A DNA stretch of 16,436 nucleotides from Acidobacteriota bacterium (GCA_027297005.1 JAPUIN010000080.1:1-16436); one strand, 5' to 3'. Shown: positions 1-8,594, numbered from the stretch's first letter. Notes: generated by a model not told the origin, from the sequence alone. Translations and numbers: made by a program.

Positions 1-353
1 ATGCGGTTCGGGCGGGACACTCACGCTTGGATGTACCCAATTCGAAGATGAAGCTGGGGATGGCCGGGATCCTTAAGCGCGAAGGGTACATTTCGAACGT
101 CGAGGTGGTTCAGAAGGGCAAATACCCGGTGATCCGGATTACGCTCCGTTACGATGACGAGGGAAGGCCCTTGATTTCGGGCTTGACCATGGTGAGCCGC
201 CCGGGCAAGCGCGTCTATACGGGGCATGGTGAGATCCCGAGGGTCCTCGGGGGAATCGGGATGAACATCGTCTCGACATCGCGCGGTCTGATGACCGGAC
301 GCGAAGCCCGCAAATCGCGGGTCGGAGGCGAGATCGTCTGTAACGTGTGGTGA
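1..353 (+). CDS. rpsH: 30S ribosomal protein S8 (5' partial)
   Basis: S8 binds the central domain of 16S rRNA during small-subunit assembly, and in E. coli it also represses its own operon. The reading frame is open from base 3 and the family sequence is already recognisable there (AVRAGHSRLDVPNSKMK). The true start therefore lies upstream of the window, and roughly 15 N-terminal residues are missing. A TTG at 27 is not a credible start because conserved S8 sequence precedes it. The C-terminal S8 signature (STSRGLMTGREARKSRVGG) is complete and the protein ends in VCNVW. The next gene, rplF, starts 10 bases after the stop, behind a purine-rich ribosome-binding stretch (GAGGAGGGAGAG). The position matches the usual spc operon order. 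Confidence 0.97.
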   Translation, partial: AVRAGHSRLDVPNSKMKLGMAGILKREGYISNVEVVQKGKYPVIRITLRYDDEGRPLISGLTMVSRPGKRVYTGHGEIPRVLGGIGMNIVSTSRGLMTGREARKSRVGGEIVCNVW

Positions 354-363
354 GGAGGGAGAG

Positions 364-909
364 ATGTCGCGGGTGGGGAGGCTTCCGATCGCGATTCCGA
401 GCGGCGTGAACGTCAAGGTCGACGGATCGGGCATTGTGGTGGAAAAGGGAAAGGTGGCGATCCGGAATCCCCTCCCGGAGGGGATCACCTGCACGGTTCA
501 GGACAACGTGGCGACGTTCACCCGTAAGAACGACAGCCGCCAGATGCGAGCTCTGCACGGGCTGACGCGCGCCCTGGTTGCCAACGCGGTGAAGGGCGTT
601 AGCGAGGGGTTCACTCGGGAGCTAGAGATCGTCGGAATTGGCTATCGCGCGCAGATCCAGGGTGGCATTCTGCAGCTGGCGCTCGGGTATTCCCACCCGG
701 TCGTGTATCCGATCCCGGACGGGATCGAAATCAAGATCGAGAAGCAGACGCGCCTCACCGTGAGCGGCGCGAATCTCCAGCAGGTCGGCCAGGCAGCTGC
801 GAACATTCGCGGCCTGCGGCCCCCGGAGCCATACAAGGGGAAGGGGATCCGCTACAAGGACGAGACGGTACGAAAGAAGGCGGGCAAGACCGCCAAAGCC
901 GGGGCATAA
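364..909 (+). CDS. rplF: 50S ribosomal protein L6
   Basis: L6 is a two-domain 23S rRNA-binding protein near the factor-binding region of the large subunit. The 181-residue product has normal family length. It shows the tandem L6 repeats, including GLTRALVANAV at residues 66-76, and the C-terminal signature PPEPYKGKGIRY at 153-164. The ATG at 364 follows a strong Shine-Dalgarno stretch (GGAGGGAGAG). The stop is 3 bases before rplR. Nothing odd is seen; the tail after the signature is a short Lys/Ala-rich stretch. Confidence 0.98.
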   Translation: MSRVGRLPIAIPSGVNVKVDGSGIVVEKGKVAIRNPLPEGITCTVQDNVATFTRKNDSRQMRALHGLTRALVANAVKGVSEGFTRELEIVGIGYRAQIQGGILQLALGYSHPVVYPIPDGIEIKIEKQTRLTVSGANLQQVGQAAANIRGLRPPEPYKGKGIRYKDETVRKKAGKTAKAGA

Positions 910-912
910 ACG

Positions 913-1278
913 ATGGTTCATGAGCACGATCGGGCACGGGCGCGGGAGAGACGCCACGCGAGGGTGAGGTCGAGGGTCAAGGGAACGGCGGCGCGACCGC
1001 GCCTGTGCGTTCACCGTAGCGTCCGGCACATCTCGGTGCAGGCGATCGATGATGTGGCCGGAGTGACCCTGGCCTCCGCTTCGAGCAGGGAGTTCACCAA
1101 GAAAGGTCAGGGGGCGACGGGAAACGTCGGGACCGCCCAGACCATCGGGAAGCTCATTGCCGAGCGCCTCAAGGAAAAGGGGTTCGCGAAGGTGGTTTTC
1201 GATCGTGGCGGGTATCTCTACCACGGACGCGTCAAGGCGGTCGCAGATGCGGCGCGCACCGAGGGCCTCGAGTTCTAA
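913..1278 (+). CDS. rplR: 50S ribosomal protein L18
   Basis: L18 binds 5S rRNA and carries it into the central protuberance of the 50S subunit. The 121-residue product has the usual length. It has a strongly basic N-terminus (residues 7-30), then the strand region HISVQAI around residue 40, and the family C-terminal signature [12 protein letters not shown] at 96-107 followed by ADAAR. The ATG at 913 lies 3 bases after the rplF stop. The ribosome-binding site is weak (GGGG within the end of rplF), so translation is probably coupled to rplF. Confidence 0.97.
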   Translation: MVHEHDRARARERRHARVRSRVKGTAARPRLCVHRSVRHISVQAIDDVAGVTLASASSREFTKKGQGATGNVGTAQTIGKLIAERLKEKGFAKVVFDRGGYLYHGRVKAVADAARTEGLEF

Positions 1279-1314
1279 GAGCTGAATGGCGCGGGAATCG
1301 CGCAGAGGGAAGGC

Positions 1315-1824
1315 GTGAACAAGATCAAGAAAATTAAATCGGACAGTCTGGATCTGAAGGATCAGGTCGTCCATATCAACCGCGTGACCAAGGTCGTCAA
1401 GGGCGGCAAGAACTTCCGGTTCACGGCGCTCGTGGTTGTCGGGGACGGTCGCGGCCACGTCGGTTTCGGCAACGGCAAGGCGAAGGAGGTTCCCTCGGCG
1501 ATCACCAAGGGGATCGATCGCGCCAAGCGGAACCTGATCCGGATCCCATTGAAGGGAACGACGATACCGCACACCGTGCTGGGTGTTTTCGGCGCCGGCC
1601 GGGTGCTCCTCAAGCCGGCATCGCCGGGGACCGGGGTCATCGCCGGTGGACCCGTGCGCGCGGTGGTCGAATCGGCCGGGATCCTGGACATTCTGACAAA
1701 ATCGCTCGGGACGACGAACCCGCAGAACGTCGTGAAGGCGACGTTCAACGGACTGGCACAGCTCAAGGATCCCGAGGTGGAGCTCCGGAGGCGCAAGATG
1801 CCGGGCGATGTGGTTCATGCCTAG
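1315..1824 (+). CDS. rpsE: 30S ribosomal protein S5
   Basis: S5 sits at the mRNA entry region of the 30S subunit and contributes to decoding fidelity. The 169-residue product has an N-terminal double-stranded-RNA-binding-like domain (about 15-78), carrying the signature [20 protein letters not shown] at 23-42. A C-terminal domain (about 88-160) carries the [15 protein letters not shown] loop. The start is GTG at 1315, preceded by an AGAGGGAAGG purine stretch; no better upstream start is seen. The 36-base gap after rplR holds only a short GCGCG/CGCGC inverted repeat. The last codons overlap a possible start of rpmD. Confidence 0.97.
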   Translation: MNKIKKIKSDSLDLKDQVVHINRVTKVVKGGKNFRFTALVVVGDGRGHVGFGNGKAKEVPSAITKGIDRAKRNLIRIPLKGTTIPHTVLGVFGAGRVLLKPASPGTGVIAGGPVRAVVESAGILDILTKSLGTTNPQNVVKATFNGLAQLKDPEVELRRRKMPGDVVHA

Positions 1825-2155
1825 CGATCGCACCGGGATCTCGGGTCGCAAGCCGGCGGAGCCCGGAACCGGGCCCAGAAAGGGGGCGCCCGCTGCGCAC
1901 GGATCGCGGCCGCGCAAGCCGTCTCCCGCGTCCCCGTCCATGACGCCTGAGGCTCCCCGCGGGAAGGGACGGGGTGGCGGACGGTTGATTATCGAGCAGT
2001 ACGTCAGCGGCATTGGCTGCATGATGCGGCACAAGAGGGTCCTGCGCGCCCTCGGCCTGCGTCATCCGCATCATCGCGTGGAGAGGCCCGACAACCCCGC
2101 GGTGCGGGGGATGGTGCGGGCGATCCGGCATCTGGCCAGGATCGTGGAGTCCTGA
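1817..2155 (+). CDS. rpmD: 50S ribosomal protein L30, probable long N-terminal extension
   Basis: L30 is a small large-subunit protein, usually about 60 residues. The recognisable L30 core is the C-terminal part ([19 protein letters not shown], then LRALGLRH and the end LARIVES), about 58 residues. Ahead of it the frame stays open through a Pro/Ala/Ser/Arg-rich, low-complexity stretch to ATGs at 1808, 1817 and 1940. I chose 1817 because it overlaps the rpsE stop by 8 bases, as expected for coupled translation, giving 112 residues. Starting at 1940 gives a near-normal 71 residues. None of the three starts has a clear ribosome-binding site, so the start is uncertain while the gene identity is firm. 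A GCCCGGAACCGGGC inverted repeat at 1861-1874 would suit a non-coding spacer if 1940 is real. Confidence 0.85.
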   Translation: MPSDRTGISGRKPAEPGTGPRKGAPAAHGSRPRKPSPASPSMTPEAPRGKGRGGGRLIIEQYVSGIGCMMRHKRVLRALGLRHPHHRVERPDNPAVRGMVRAIRHLARIVES

Positions 2156-2156
2156 G

Positions 2157-2639
2157 ATGGCTAAGAAGCTCGACCTGTCCAATCTGTCACCGGCGCCCGG
2201 ATCGCGGCGCAAGCCAAAACGGATCGGTCGAGGCCCCGGCTCGGGACACGGAAAGACAGCGACGCGCGGTCACAAGGGACAGCGCTCGAGGTCGGGCCGG
2301 AAGCAGTACTTCGGCTTCGAGGGCGGGCAGATGCCGCTGCACCGCCGCATCCCGAAGCGCGGCTTCACGAACATATTCCGCCGAGAATTCTCCATTGTGA
2401 ACGTGGGGGATCTGGCGGATCTCGAAGGTGAGATCACTCCGGAAGTCCTGCTGCGCGAAGGGTACGTGCGCCGGATCAAGGACGGGATCAAGATTCTTGG
2501 CTCCGGCGAGCTGAGCAAGGCGATCGTCGTGAAGGCCCATCGGTTCAGCCGCTCGGCGATGGACAAAATCAGTAAGGCCGGCGGGCGGGCCGAAATCATC
2601 GACCCGAAAGCCGGCCGGCGAGTACCCGAGAACGCATGA
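2157..2639 (+). CDS. rplO: 50S ribosomal protein L15
   Basis: L15 is a late-assembling 23S rRNA-binding protein. The 160-residue product has the typical Gly/Arg/Lys-rich N-terminal extension that threads into rRNA ([19 protein letters not shown] at residues 24-42). The conserved block [18 protein letters not shown] follows at 53-70, and then the globular C-terminal domain with the [20 protein letters not shown] region. The ATG lies one base after the rpmD stop. The stop overlaps the secY start by 4 bases (ATGA), so rplO and secY are probably translationally coupled. Confidence 0.98.
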   Translation: MAKKLDLSNLSPAPGSRRKPKRIGRGPGSGHGKTATRGHKGQRSRSGRKQYFGFEGGQMPLHRRIPKRGFTNIFRREFSIVNVGDLADLEGEITPEVLLREGYVRRIKDGIKILGSGELSKAIVVKAHRFSRSAMDKISKAGGRAEIIDPKAGRRVPENA

Positions 2640-4027
2640 TCGACGCAATCAAGAATATCTTCAGTATCCCCGATCTGAGGAAACGGGTCATCTTCACCTT
2701 CCTCATGCTCACGGTGTACCGTGTGGGTGGCCACATCCCCGTGCCTGGGATCAACTTCAACGCGCTGGAGTCGTTCTTCCGGCAGCAGGGTGGCGGCCTG
2801 CTCGGATTTCTCGACCTGTTCTCGGGAGGGAACCTGAGCCGGTTGACGATCTTTGCGCTCGGAATCATGCCGTACATCTCCGCCTCGATCATTCTGCAGC
2901 TTCTCACGGTGGTCTGGCCCTACCTCGAGAAGCTCTCCAAGGAAGGGGAGGTCGGGCGGAGGAAGATCACGCAGTACACCCGGTACGGCACGATCGTGCT
3001 GGCGTTCATCCAGTCGTTCGGGATCGCGGTCTGGCTCGAGAGCATGGGCGGGGCAGAAGGAGGCGGCATCGTCGGCGTTCCCGGGTGGAGCTTCCGACTG
3101 ATGACCGTGCTGACCCTGACGACCGGAACGGCGTTCATCATGTGGATCGGCGAGCAGATTTCCGAACGCGGAGTCGGCAATGGCATCTCGCTCATCATTT
3201 TCGCCGGGATCGTGTCCGGTCTGCCGTCGGCCATTATTACGCTCTATCAGGACGTGGTGACTGGCAGCATGAATATTCTGACCGTTCTCCTTCTGCTGGT
3301 CTCGATGATCGGAATCATTGCTGTGATCGTGTGGGTTGAGAGGGCGCAGAGACGAATCCCCGTCCAGTACGCGCGCCGCGTGGTCGGCCGCCGGATGTAC
3401 GGGGGGATGCAGACCCACATGCCGTTGCGGCTCAACACCGGTGGTGTCATTCCGGTCATCTTCGCGTCGTCCCTCCTGGCCTTCCCGTTGACCATCATGC
3501 AGTGGCTTGGCCTGCAGGAGAAACCAGGATGGGACACCCTCTACAGGCAGCTTGATTACAGCATGCCGCTCAATTACCTGCTCTACTTTAGCGCCATCAT
3601 TTTCTTCTGCTACTTTTATGTTTCGATCATCTTCAACCCGATGGACGTTGCCGACAACATGAAGAAATTCGGCGGATTCATTCCAGGAATCCGGCCGGGT
3701 CGCCGGACGGCCGACTACCTGGACGACATCCTGACCCGGCTGACTTTCGTCGGGTCGATCTACCTGGCCCTGATCGCTCTGCTTCCCCAGGTGCTGATCA
3801 GCGGTCTGAATGTGCAGGCGCTGCCCTGGGTCGGCCCGACGATCGATCGGATCGTGCCCGATTTTCTGACGCAGGGGCTGGGACTGAAGTTCTATTTCGG
3901 CGGAACCTCGCTGCTGATCGTTGTCGGTGTCGCGATGGACACGATTCAGCAGGTGGAGTCGCAGTTGATCATGCGGCACTACGACGGGTTCCTCAAAGGC
4001 AGTCGGATCCGCGGGCGGCGCGGTTGA
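2636..4027 (+). CDS. secY: Sec translocon channel subunit SecY
   Basis: SecY is the central protein-conducting channel of the inner membrane. With SecE and SecG it takes preproteins from SecA, or from the ribosome, across or into the membrane. The 463-residue product is of normal length and shows ten hydrophobic segments. Family hallmarks are visible: the first membrane segment followed by GHIPVPGIN, the conserved loop [16 protein letters not shown], the [15 protein letters not shown] motif, the [10 protein letters not shown] cytosolic loop used for ribosome/SecA contact, the [19 protein letters not shown] segment, and the C-terminus [19 protein letters not shown]. The ATG overlaps the rplO stop. 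Its place in the ribosomal operon is ancestral. Confidence 0.98.
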   Translation: MIDAIKNIFSIPDLRKRVIFTFLMLTVYRVGGHIPVPGINFNALESFFRQQGGGLLGFLDLFSGGNLSRLTIFALGIMPYISASIILQLLTVVWPYLEKLSKEGEVGRRKITQYTRYGTIVLAFIQSFGIAVWLESMGGAEGGGIVGVPGWSFRLMTVLTLTTGTAFIMWIGEQISERGVGNGISLIIFAGIVSGLPSAIITLYQDVVTGSMNILTVLLLLVSMIGIIAVIVWVERAQRRIPVQYARRVVGRRMYGGMQTHMPLRLNTGGVIPVIFASSLLAFPLTIMQWLGLQEKPGWDTLYRQLDYSMPLNYLLYFSAIIFFCYFYVSIIFNPMDVADNMKKFGGFIPGIRPGRRTADYLDDILTRLTFVGSIYLALIALLPQVLISGLNVQALPWVGPTIDRIVPDFLTQGLGLKFYFGGTSLLIVVGVAMDTIQQVESQLIMRHYDGFLKGSRIRGRRG

Positions 4028-4031
4028 TCGT

Positions 4032-4709
4032 ATGGTCTCTCCGGGAGAGAGGGGCATCCGGTTGGTTCTGTTCGGGGCACCCGGCGTGGGAAAGGGGACG
4101 CAGGCGGTTGAGATTCGGAAGCGGTTGGGGATCGCGCATATCTCGACCGGCGATATGTTGAGGGCGGCGATCCGGGAAGGAACGACGGCCGGCCTGAAGG
4201 CCCGCACTATCGTTGAGCAGGGCGGCCTTGTTTCTGATGACGTCGTGGGAGACCTGATCGAGGAGAGGCTCGACCGTGCCGATACAAAAGCCGGTTTTCT
4301 TCTGGATGGGTTTCCCCGGACTGTCAGGCAGGCGGACAGGCTGGACGCGATACTGAAGCGCAGGGGAGAGGTTTTGGATCGGGTGATCAACGTCGAAGTG
4401 CCGGAAGAGGAGATTATCGTTCGACTGGTGGGCCGGAGAATCTGCGCGGCCTGCGGCAAGACGTTTCACGTGCAGTTCAGCCCTTCGCGCCAAGGGACGA
4501 TCTGTGATGGCTGCGGTGCGAAGCTGGTACAGCGGGCCGATGATACGGAGGAGGCGATCGGACATCGGTTGAGGACCTACGCCGCGGAGACGGCGCCTCT
4601 TCTCGGGCGTTACGGCGCCGCTAATCTCCTGCTGACGGTCGACGGGACAGGACAGCCGGAGGAAGTGTATGCGCGGATCGCGGCCGGGTTACCGGGGCCG
4701 GGCGTGTGA
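4032..4709 (+). CDS. adk: Adenylate kinase, long form with zinc-type LID
   Basis: This enzyme catalyses ATP + AMP = 2 ADP in the cytosol. The 225-residue product has the P-loop GAPGVGKGT at 15-23, the AMP-binding STGDMLR at 38-44, and DGFPRT at 92-97. Its long LID domain carries four cysteines in two CxxC pairs (C138/C141 and C158/C161), which in this family hold a structural zinc; the E. coli enzyme lacks them. The ATG at 4032 comes 4 bases after the secY stop; the ribosome-binding site is weak. About eight residues precede the usual first strand (IRLVLFGAPG). The stop overlaps the GTG of map (GTGA). Confidence 0.98.
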   Translation: MVSPGERGIRLVLFGAPGVGKGTQAVEIRKRLGIAHISTGDMLRAAIREGTTAGLKARTIVEQGGLVSDDVVGDLIEERLDRADTKAGFLLDGFPRTVRQADRLDAILKRRGEVLDRVINVEVPEEEIIVRLVGRRICAACGKTFHVQFSPSRQGTICDGCGAKLVQRADDTEEAIGHRLRTYAAETAPLLGRYGAANLLLTVDGTGQPEEVYARIAAGLPGPGV

Positions 4710-5464
4710 TCATTTACAAATCGCGGGACGAGATTCAGACGATGGATCGCTGCAATCGGATCGTCATTCAGATCCTCTCCGAGCTGTCCCGTCAGATCCG
4801 TCCGGGGGTCACCACCCTGGACCTCGATCGGACGGCCGAGCGGATGTGCCGGGAAGCAGGAGTCAAGCCGGCCTTCAAGGGGTATCGTGGGTTTCCCAGG
4901 GTGCTGTGCGCCTCCGTCAACGAAGAGGTCGTGCATGGTATCCCCTCGGATGAAAAGGTCCTCGCCGAGGGGGACATCGTCGGGCTCGACTTTGGGGTCG
5001 TCCTCGATGGATACTTCGGGGACTCGGCGGTCACGGTGCCGGTCGGTCGGATCTCCACCGATGCCGGAAAGCTTCTGCGGGTGACGCGGGAGTCGTTGAT
5101 GGAGGGGATCAATGCCGCCCGGCCCGGGAACCGGCTGTCTGATATCTCGGCGTCGGTACAGCGCCGCGTCGAATCGGAAGGGTTTTCGGTGGTGCGGGAG
5201 TTCGTCGGTCACGGAATCGGCACCTCGTTGCACGAGGATCCCCAGCTCCCGAACTACGGTGAGCCGGGAGCGGGACCGGTCCTGAAGGAGGGCCTGGTCC
5301 TGGCGATCGAGCCGATGGTCAATTGCGGGGAGGCTGCCGTTCGGGTCCACTCCGACGGATGGACGGCCTCGACGGTCGACCACTCCCTGTCGGCACATTT
5401 CGAGCGCTCTGTGGCGATCACGGCCGACGGGCCGTTCGTGCTCGGCGGCGAGTTGGAGGTCTAG
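4706..5464 (+). CDS. map: Type I methionine aminopeptidase
   Basis: This enzyme removes the initiator methionine from nascent proteins with small second residues. The 252-residue product matches the compact type Ia form, with no N-terminal SH3-like extension. The five metal ligands of the pita-bread fold are all present: D95 (in GLDFG), D106, H169 (in VGHGIG), E202 (in AIEPM) and E233 (in AHFE). The substrate-contacting histidine is H77 (in VHGIP). The start is GTG at 4706, overlapping the adk stop by 4 bases and implying coupled translation. Placement between adk and infA is the classic ancestral arrangement. Confidence 0.98.
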   Translation: MIIYKSRDEIQTMDRCNRIVIQILSELSRQIRPGVTTLDLDRTAERMCREAGVKPAFKGYRGFPRVLCASVNEEVVHGIPSDEKVLAEGDIVGLDFGVVLDGYFGDSAVTVPVGRISTDAGKLLRVTRESLMEGINAARPGNRLSDISASVQRRVESEGFSVVREFVGHGIGTSLHEDPQLPNYGEPGAGPVLKEGLVLAIEPMVNCGEAAVRVHSDGWTASTVDHSLSAHFERSVAITADGPFVLGGELEV

Positions 5465-5467
5465 GGG

Positions 5468-5686
5468 GTGCCGAAGGATGATGCGATTCAAGTCGAGGCG
5501 ACCGTCGTCGAGCCGCTGCCGAACGCGATGTTCAAGGTGCAGCTCGACAATGAACACCTGGTTCTGGCCCATATTTCGGGAAAGATGCGGAAGCACTTCA
5601 TCCGCATTCTGAGAGGGGATCGGGTCCTCGTGGAGTTGTCCCCGTACGATCTGTCGCGAGGACGCATTGTCTACCGCTATAAATGA
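5468..5686 (+). CDS. infA: Translation initiation factor IF-1
   Basis: IF-1 is a single OB-fold (S1-like) protein that occupies the ribosomal A site during initiation. The 72-residue product matches the family exactly, with the hallmarks [36 protein letters not shown] and a C-terminal [11 protein letters not shown]. The start is GTG at 5468, 3 bases after the map stop. A GGAGG at 5455-5459, inside the end of map, acts as ribosome-binding site. Confidence 0.98.
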   Translation: MPKDDAIQVEATVVEPLPNAMFKVQLDNEHLVLAHISGKMRKHFIRILRGDRVLVELSPYDLSRGRIVYRYK

Positions 5687-5710
5687 GCCAGCGGTCGGAG
5701 GAATGGGATC

Positions 5711-5824
5711 GTGAAGGTGAGAGCGTCGGTCAGAAAAATGTGTGACAAGTGCAAGGTGATCAAAAGGCGCGGGGTGATCCGGGTTCTTTGCGAGAACCCC
5801 AAGCACAAGCAGCGCCAGGGATAG
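5711..5824 (+). CDS. rpmJ: 50S ribosomal protein L36, zinc-binding form
   Basis: This is the smallest ribosomal protein, 37 residues, stabilising 23S rRNA near the 5S contact. The frame GTG(5711)-TAG(5824) encodes [10 protein letters not shown], then CDKC, and ends KHKQRQG. It has the zinc-ribbon ligands C11, C14, C27 and H32 in the canonical C-x2-C-x12-C-x4-H spacing, so this is the C+ (zinc) form. It is short and lies between infA and rpsM, exactly where rpmJ is expected. GGAGGAATGGG upstream (from 5697) supplies a ribosome-binding site. Confidence 0.96.
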   Translation: MKVRASVRKMCDKCKVIKRRGVIRVLCENPKHKQRQG

Positions 5825-5834
5825 GAGGTTTGTC

Positions 5835-6224
5835 GTGGCTCGCATTTCCGGTATCGACCTGCCGCAGAACAAGAGAATAGAGATCGCGCTGACCTACATC
5901 CACGGGATCGGACGGTCGCGCAGCAATCGCATTCTCGAGAAAGCGACCGTCAGCAGGGACATGAAAGTCAAGGACCTTGCCGAGGACGAGGTGCGGCGCA
6001 TCCGGGACATCATCCAGGAGGAAGGTTTCGTCGAGGGGGACCTCCGCCAGAACGTCCAGATGGACATCAAGCGGTTGATCGATATCGGCAGCTATAAGGG
6101 CCTGCGGCACCGACGCAACCTGCCGACTCGCGGCCAGAGGACGCATACAAACGCGCGCACCCGCAAGGGACCGCGCAAGACCGTCGCCGGCAAGAAAAAA
6201 GCCCCGGTGGGAAAGAAGGGCTAG
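5835..6224 (+). CDS. rpsM: 30S ribosomal protein S13
   Basis: S13 lies in the head of the 30S subunit and contacts the P-site tRNA and the 50S bridges. The 129-residue product begins [21 protein letters not shown]. It has the helix-two-turn-helix region in its first 60 residues and the basic C-terminal signature [14 protein letters not shown] at 99-112. The final 17 residues are Lys/Gly-rich, a modest tail. The GTG start at 5835 is preceded by a perfect AGGAGG at 5824-5829. Confidence 0.98.
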   Translation: MARISGIDLPQNKRIEIALTYIHGIGRSRSNRILEKATVSRDMKVKDLAEDEVRRIRDIIQEEGFVEGDLRQNVQMDIKRLIDIGSYKGLRHRRNLPTRGQRTHTNARTRKGPRKTVAGKKKAPVGKKG

Positions 6225-6267
6225 TTCGAACGGCGGGTTGACTCTACATAAGGGAAACGAGGACACG

Positions 6268-6912
6268 ATGGGAGACGAAAAGGAAAAGAAGGGGGCCGCG
6301 GCGGGAGGGGATGACGCGGAAAAATCCGCCAACGCCGATAAGCCGGGTAAGGCGACAGCCAGAGCCCCATCGTCCGGGAGCGCGCCGGAGGTGAAAGCGG
6401 CGTCAGCGGGCGGGACGCCGGCCGAGAAGGGGACGGTCGCCGAAGCGCCGGGCCCTGTGGAGAAGCAGGCGAAGGCGGAGGAGGCTCCCAAAGAGGCAAA
6501 GGTTGCGGCCGGGGCCGCGGCGCCAGCCGCGCCCGCGCGCACGGGGAGGAGGAAGGACAAGAAAAACATCCCCTTTGCCATCGCCCATATCCACGCGACG
6601 TTCAACAATACCGTGATCACAATCAGCGATCAGGCGGGGAACGTGCTGTCGTGGTCTTCGGCCGGATGTGTCGGCTTTAAGGGCTCACGCAAGGGCACCC
6701 CGTTCGCCGCGCAGCTCGCGGCGCAGACGGCGGGGAACGCCGCCAAGGAACACGGCGTGCGGCAGGTGGAGGTCAGGGTGAAGGGGCCGGGATCGGGACG
6801 AGAATCGTCAATCCGGGCGATGCAGGCGATCGGGCTCGAGATCAAATCGATCAAGGATGTCACCCCGATCCCGCACAACGGATGTCGGCCGTCGAAACGC
6901 CGGCGGACCTGA
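6268..6912 (+). CDS. rpsK: 30S ribosomal protein S11 with ~90-residue low-complexity N-terminal extension
   Basis: S11 is a platform protein of the 30S subunit close to the mRNA exit/Shine-Dalgarno region. The product from ATG 6268 is 214 residues, against a usual ~125-130. The S11 core (about 91-214) is intact: [50 protein letters not shown] and the C-terminus [16 protein letters not shown]. Residues 1-90 are Ala/Lys/Glu/Pro/Gly-rich and probably disordered. ATG 6268 has a well-placed GAGG (6259-6262, 5-base spacing), while an in-frame TTG at 6238 has no such site. No start codon with a comparable site lies just before the core, so the extension is probably translated. Confidence 0.95.
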   Translation: MGDEKEKKGAAAGGDDAEKSANADKPGKATARAPSSGSAPEVKAASAGGTPAEKGTVAEAPGPVEKQAKAEEAPKEAKVAAGAAAPAAPARTGRRKDKKNIPFAIAHIHATFNNTVITISDQAGNVLSWSSAGCVGFKGSRKGTPFAAQLAAQTAGNAAKEHGVRQVEVRVKGPGSGRESSIRAMQAIGLEIKSIKDVTPIPHNGCRPSKRRRT

Positions 6913-6926
6913 GAGAAGGAGAGAGA

Positions 6927-7556
6927 GTGGCAAGGATACGAGGTTCGGTCTGCCGGCTGTGCCGCCGCGAGGGGATGAAGCTGTTCCTGAAGGGGAATCG
7001 CTGCTTCACGGAGAAGTGCGCCATCGAAAAGCGCAACTATGTGCCCGGGGTGCACGGCAAGAGACGTGCCAGGAAGATGCAGGCGTATGGCATCCAGCTG
7101 AGAGAGAAGCAAAAGGTGAAGCGCATGTACGGGCTCCTCGAGAATCAATTCCGTCTGACCTTTCAGGCGGCGAGTCGGAAGAAGGGGATCACAGGCGAGC
7201 TGCTTCTAATTAACCTCGAACGGCGGCTGGACAATACCGTCTATCGCCTGGGCTTCGCCGGTTCGCGGGCGCAGGCGCGTCAGATCGTTGCGCACGGCCA
7301 CATCAAGGTCGATGGGAGAAAGGTCGATATCCCTTCATTCCTCGTGAAACCGGGCCAGACCATCAGCCTCAAGGATGGAATGAAGAAGAACGCGGGCGTG
7401 CAGGCGTCGCTGGACGCTGCGCACGGACGGGGAATTCCGCCGTGGTTGGCGGCGGATCTCGATAATTTCCAGGGTACGGTGACGGGGCTGCCCACCCGTG
7501 ATCTGATCACCATGCCGATCCAGGAACAGTTGATCGTCGAGTTGTACAGCAAGTAA
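6927..7556 (+). CDS. rpsD: 30S ribosomal protein S4, zinc-knuckle form
   Basis: S4 is a primary 16S rRNA-binding protein that nucleates 30S body assembly, and in many bacteria it regulates alpha-operon translation. The 209-residue product carries four N-terminal cysteines (C9, C12, C26, C31) in the Thermus-type zinc-binding pattern. The S4 body and S4 RNA-binding domain follow ([20 protein letters not shown], then [15 protein letters not shown]), ending in [10 protein letters not shown]. The start is GTG at 6927, with AAGGAG at 6916-6921 and 5-base spacing. The upstream in-frame ATG at 6882 lies inside rpsK and lacks a site. Confidence 0.98.
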   Translation: MARIRGSVCRLCRREGMKLFLKGNRCFTEKCAIEKRNYVPGVHGKRRARKMQAYGIQLREKQKVKRMYGLLENQFRLTFQAASRKKGITGELLLINLERRLDNTVYRLGFAGSRAQARQIVAHGHIKVDGRKVDIPSFLVKPGQTISLKDGMKKNAGVQASLDAAHGRGIPPWLAADLDNFQGTVTGLPTRDLITMPIQEQLIVELYSK

Positions 7557-7566
7557 TTTGAGAGGG

Positions 7567-7590
7567 AGGATCCCCGGCAGGGGTCATCCT
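7567..7590 (+). promoter_or_regulatory. Short hairpin abutting the rpoA ribosome-binding site
   Basis: In the 50-base gap between rpsD and rpoA, AGGAT-CCCC (7567-7575) can pair with GGGG and ATCCT (7580-7590) across a GGCA loop, with a two-base bulge (TC). The 3' arm ends directly against the Shine-Dalgarno run GAGGAGGAG (7591-7599) of rpoA. It could modulate rpoA translation or be an S4-responsive element, since S4 controls alpha operons in other bacteria. No T-run follows, so it is not an intrinsic terminator. Its function is inference. Confidence 0.35.
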
Positions 7591-7606
7591 GAGGAGGAGT
7601 GCCCTG

Positions 7607-8587
7607 ATGCTGTGGAAAGGATTCCAGAGGCCGAAGCGCCTCGAGTGTGACCCCGAGTCGCTCACCCCGCACTACGGAAAGTTCTGGGCCCAGCCCTTCG
7701 AAAGGGGCTTCGGGACCACCATCGGTAATGCCTTGAGACGGGTTCTGCTCTCCTCCGTGGAGGGGGCAGCGATCACTGCCGTCAAAATCGACGGCATCCT
7801 GCACGAATTCAGCTCCGTTCCCGGCGTGCTCGAGGACACCATCGATTTGATCCTCAATCTGAAACAGATTCCGATCAAGATCAACGTCAGCCACCCTGAG
7901 ACCATCTACTTGCGGGCCGAGGGGGCCATGGAGGTCAAGTCGGGTCACATTGAGAGCAACCCCAACGTGGAGATCCTCGACTCCGACGTGCACATAGCGA
8001 CGCTGTCGGAGGAGGGCCGGCTGAACATGGAGCTACGCGTGAAGCCGGGCCGGGGGTATATTTCGGCGGATCGGAATTACGACACCGACCTGGCGATCGG
8101 TTACATCCCGATCGACTCCGTTCATTCGCCGGTGAGGAAAGTGAGCTACGTCGTCGAGGACGCCCGCCTTGGTCAGACCACGGACTACGACAAGCTGACC
8201 ATGGAAGTCTGGACCAACGGCACGGCGAGTCCGGAGAGCGCGATGGCCCTGGCCAGCAAGCTGCTCAAGGATCACTTGTCCATCTTCATCAACTTTGAGG
8301 AAGTGCCGGAGATGGATGACCAGGCCATCGATCGTGAGAAGGAGCATCTGCGCGAGAATCTCATGCGTTCGATCGAGGAACTGGAGCTGTCGGTGCGCTC
8401 CTACAACTGCCTCAAGAACGCCGAGATCAAGTCGATCGCAGATCTGGTTCAGCACACCGAGGCAGACATGCTGAAGACGAAGAACTTCGGCCGCAAATCG
8501 CTCAACGAGATTAAGGAATTGCTCGCCGGGATGGGTCTGTCGCTCGGTATGCAGGTCGACCACATCTTGCAACCCACGGAGGAGTGA
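7607..8587 (+). CDS. rpoA: DNA-directed RNA polymerase alpha subunit
   Basis: The alpha dimer nucleates RNA polymerase assembly, and its C-terminal domain contacts UP elements and activators. The 326-residue product has the alpha N-terminal domain with the dimer signature [18 protein letters not shown] at 33-50. The insert domain follows, then an acidic linker, then an intact C-terminal domain (about 252-320; [20 protein letters not shown], then [15 protein letters not shown]). The ATG is preceded by a strong GAGGAGGAG site. It lies between rpsD and rplQ in the conserved order. Confidence 0.99.
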   Translation: MLWKGFQRPKRLECDPESLTPHYGKFWAQPFERGFGTTIGNALRRVLLSSVEGAAITAVKIDGILHEFSSVPGVLEDTIDLILNLKQIPIKINVSHPETIYLRAEGAMEVKSGHIESNPNVEILDSDVHIATLSEEGRLNMELRVKPGRGYISADRNYDTDLAIGYIPIDSVHSPVRKVSYVVEDARLGQTTDYDKLTMEVWTNGTASPESAMALASKLLKDHLSIFINFEEVPEMDDQAIDREKEHLRENLMRSIEELELSVRSYNCLKNAEIKSIADLVQHTEADMLKTKNFGRKSLNEIKELLAGMGLSLGMQVDHILQPTEE

Positions 8588-8594
8588 GGGGCCC

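Noticed and set aside
1279..1314. GCGCG/CGCGC hairpin between rplR and rpsE
   Set aside because: The stem is only 5 bp with no T-run, a pattern common by chance in GC-rich DNA; no function supported.
622..2034. 470-codon - strand open frame opposite rplF-rpsE
   Set aside because: It is antisense to conserved ribosomal genes and has shadow-frame composition and no motif.
2270..4459. 729-codon open frame on the - strand across rplO, secY and adk
   Set aside because: It is antisense to three firmly identified genes, its translation is Arg/Pro/His-rich without a recognisable fold, and long empty frames are expected opposite GC-rich genes.
4610..5872. 420-codon - strand open frame opposite map, infA and rpmJ
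   Set aside because: It covers three recognised + strand genes and has no family features.
6225..6267. TTGACT before rpsK as an internal alpha-operon promoter
   Set aside because: No acceptable -10 sequence lies at the right spacing; the gap looks like an ordinary intra-operon spacer.
6882..6926. ATG at 6882 as the start of rpsD
   Set aside because: It lies within the rpsK end without a ribosome-binding site, while GTG 6927 has AAGGAG at ideal spacing and gives the conserved MARIRG N-terminus.
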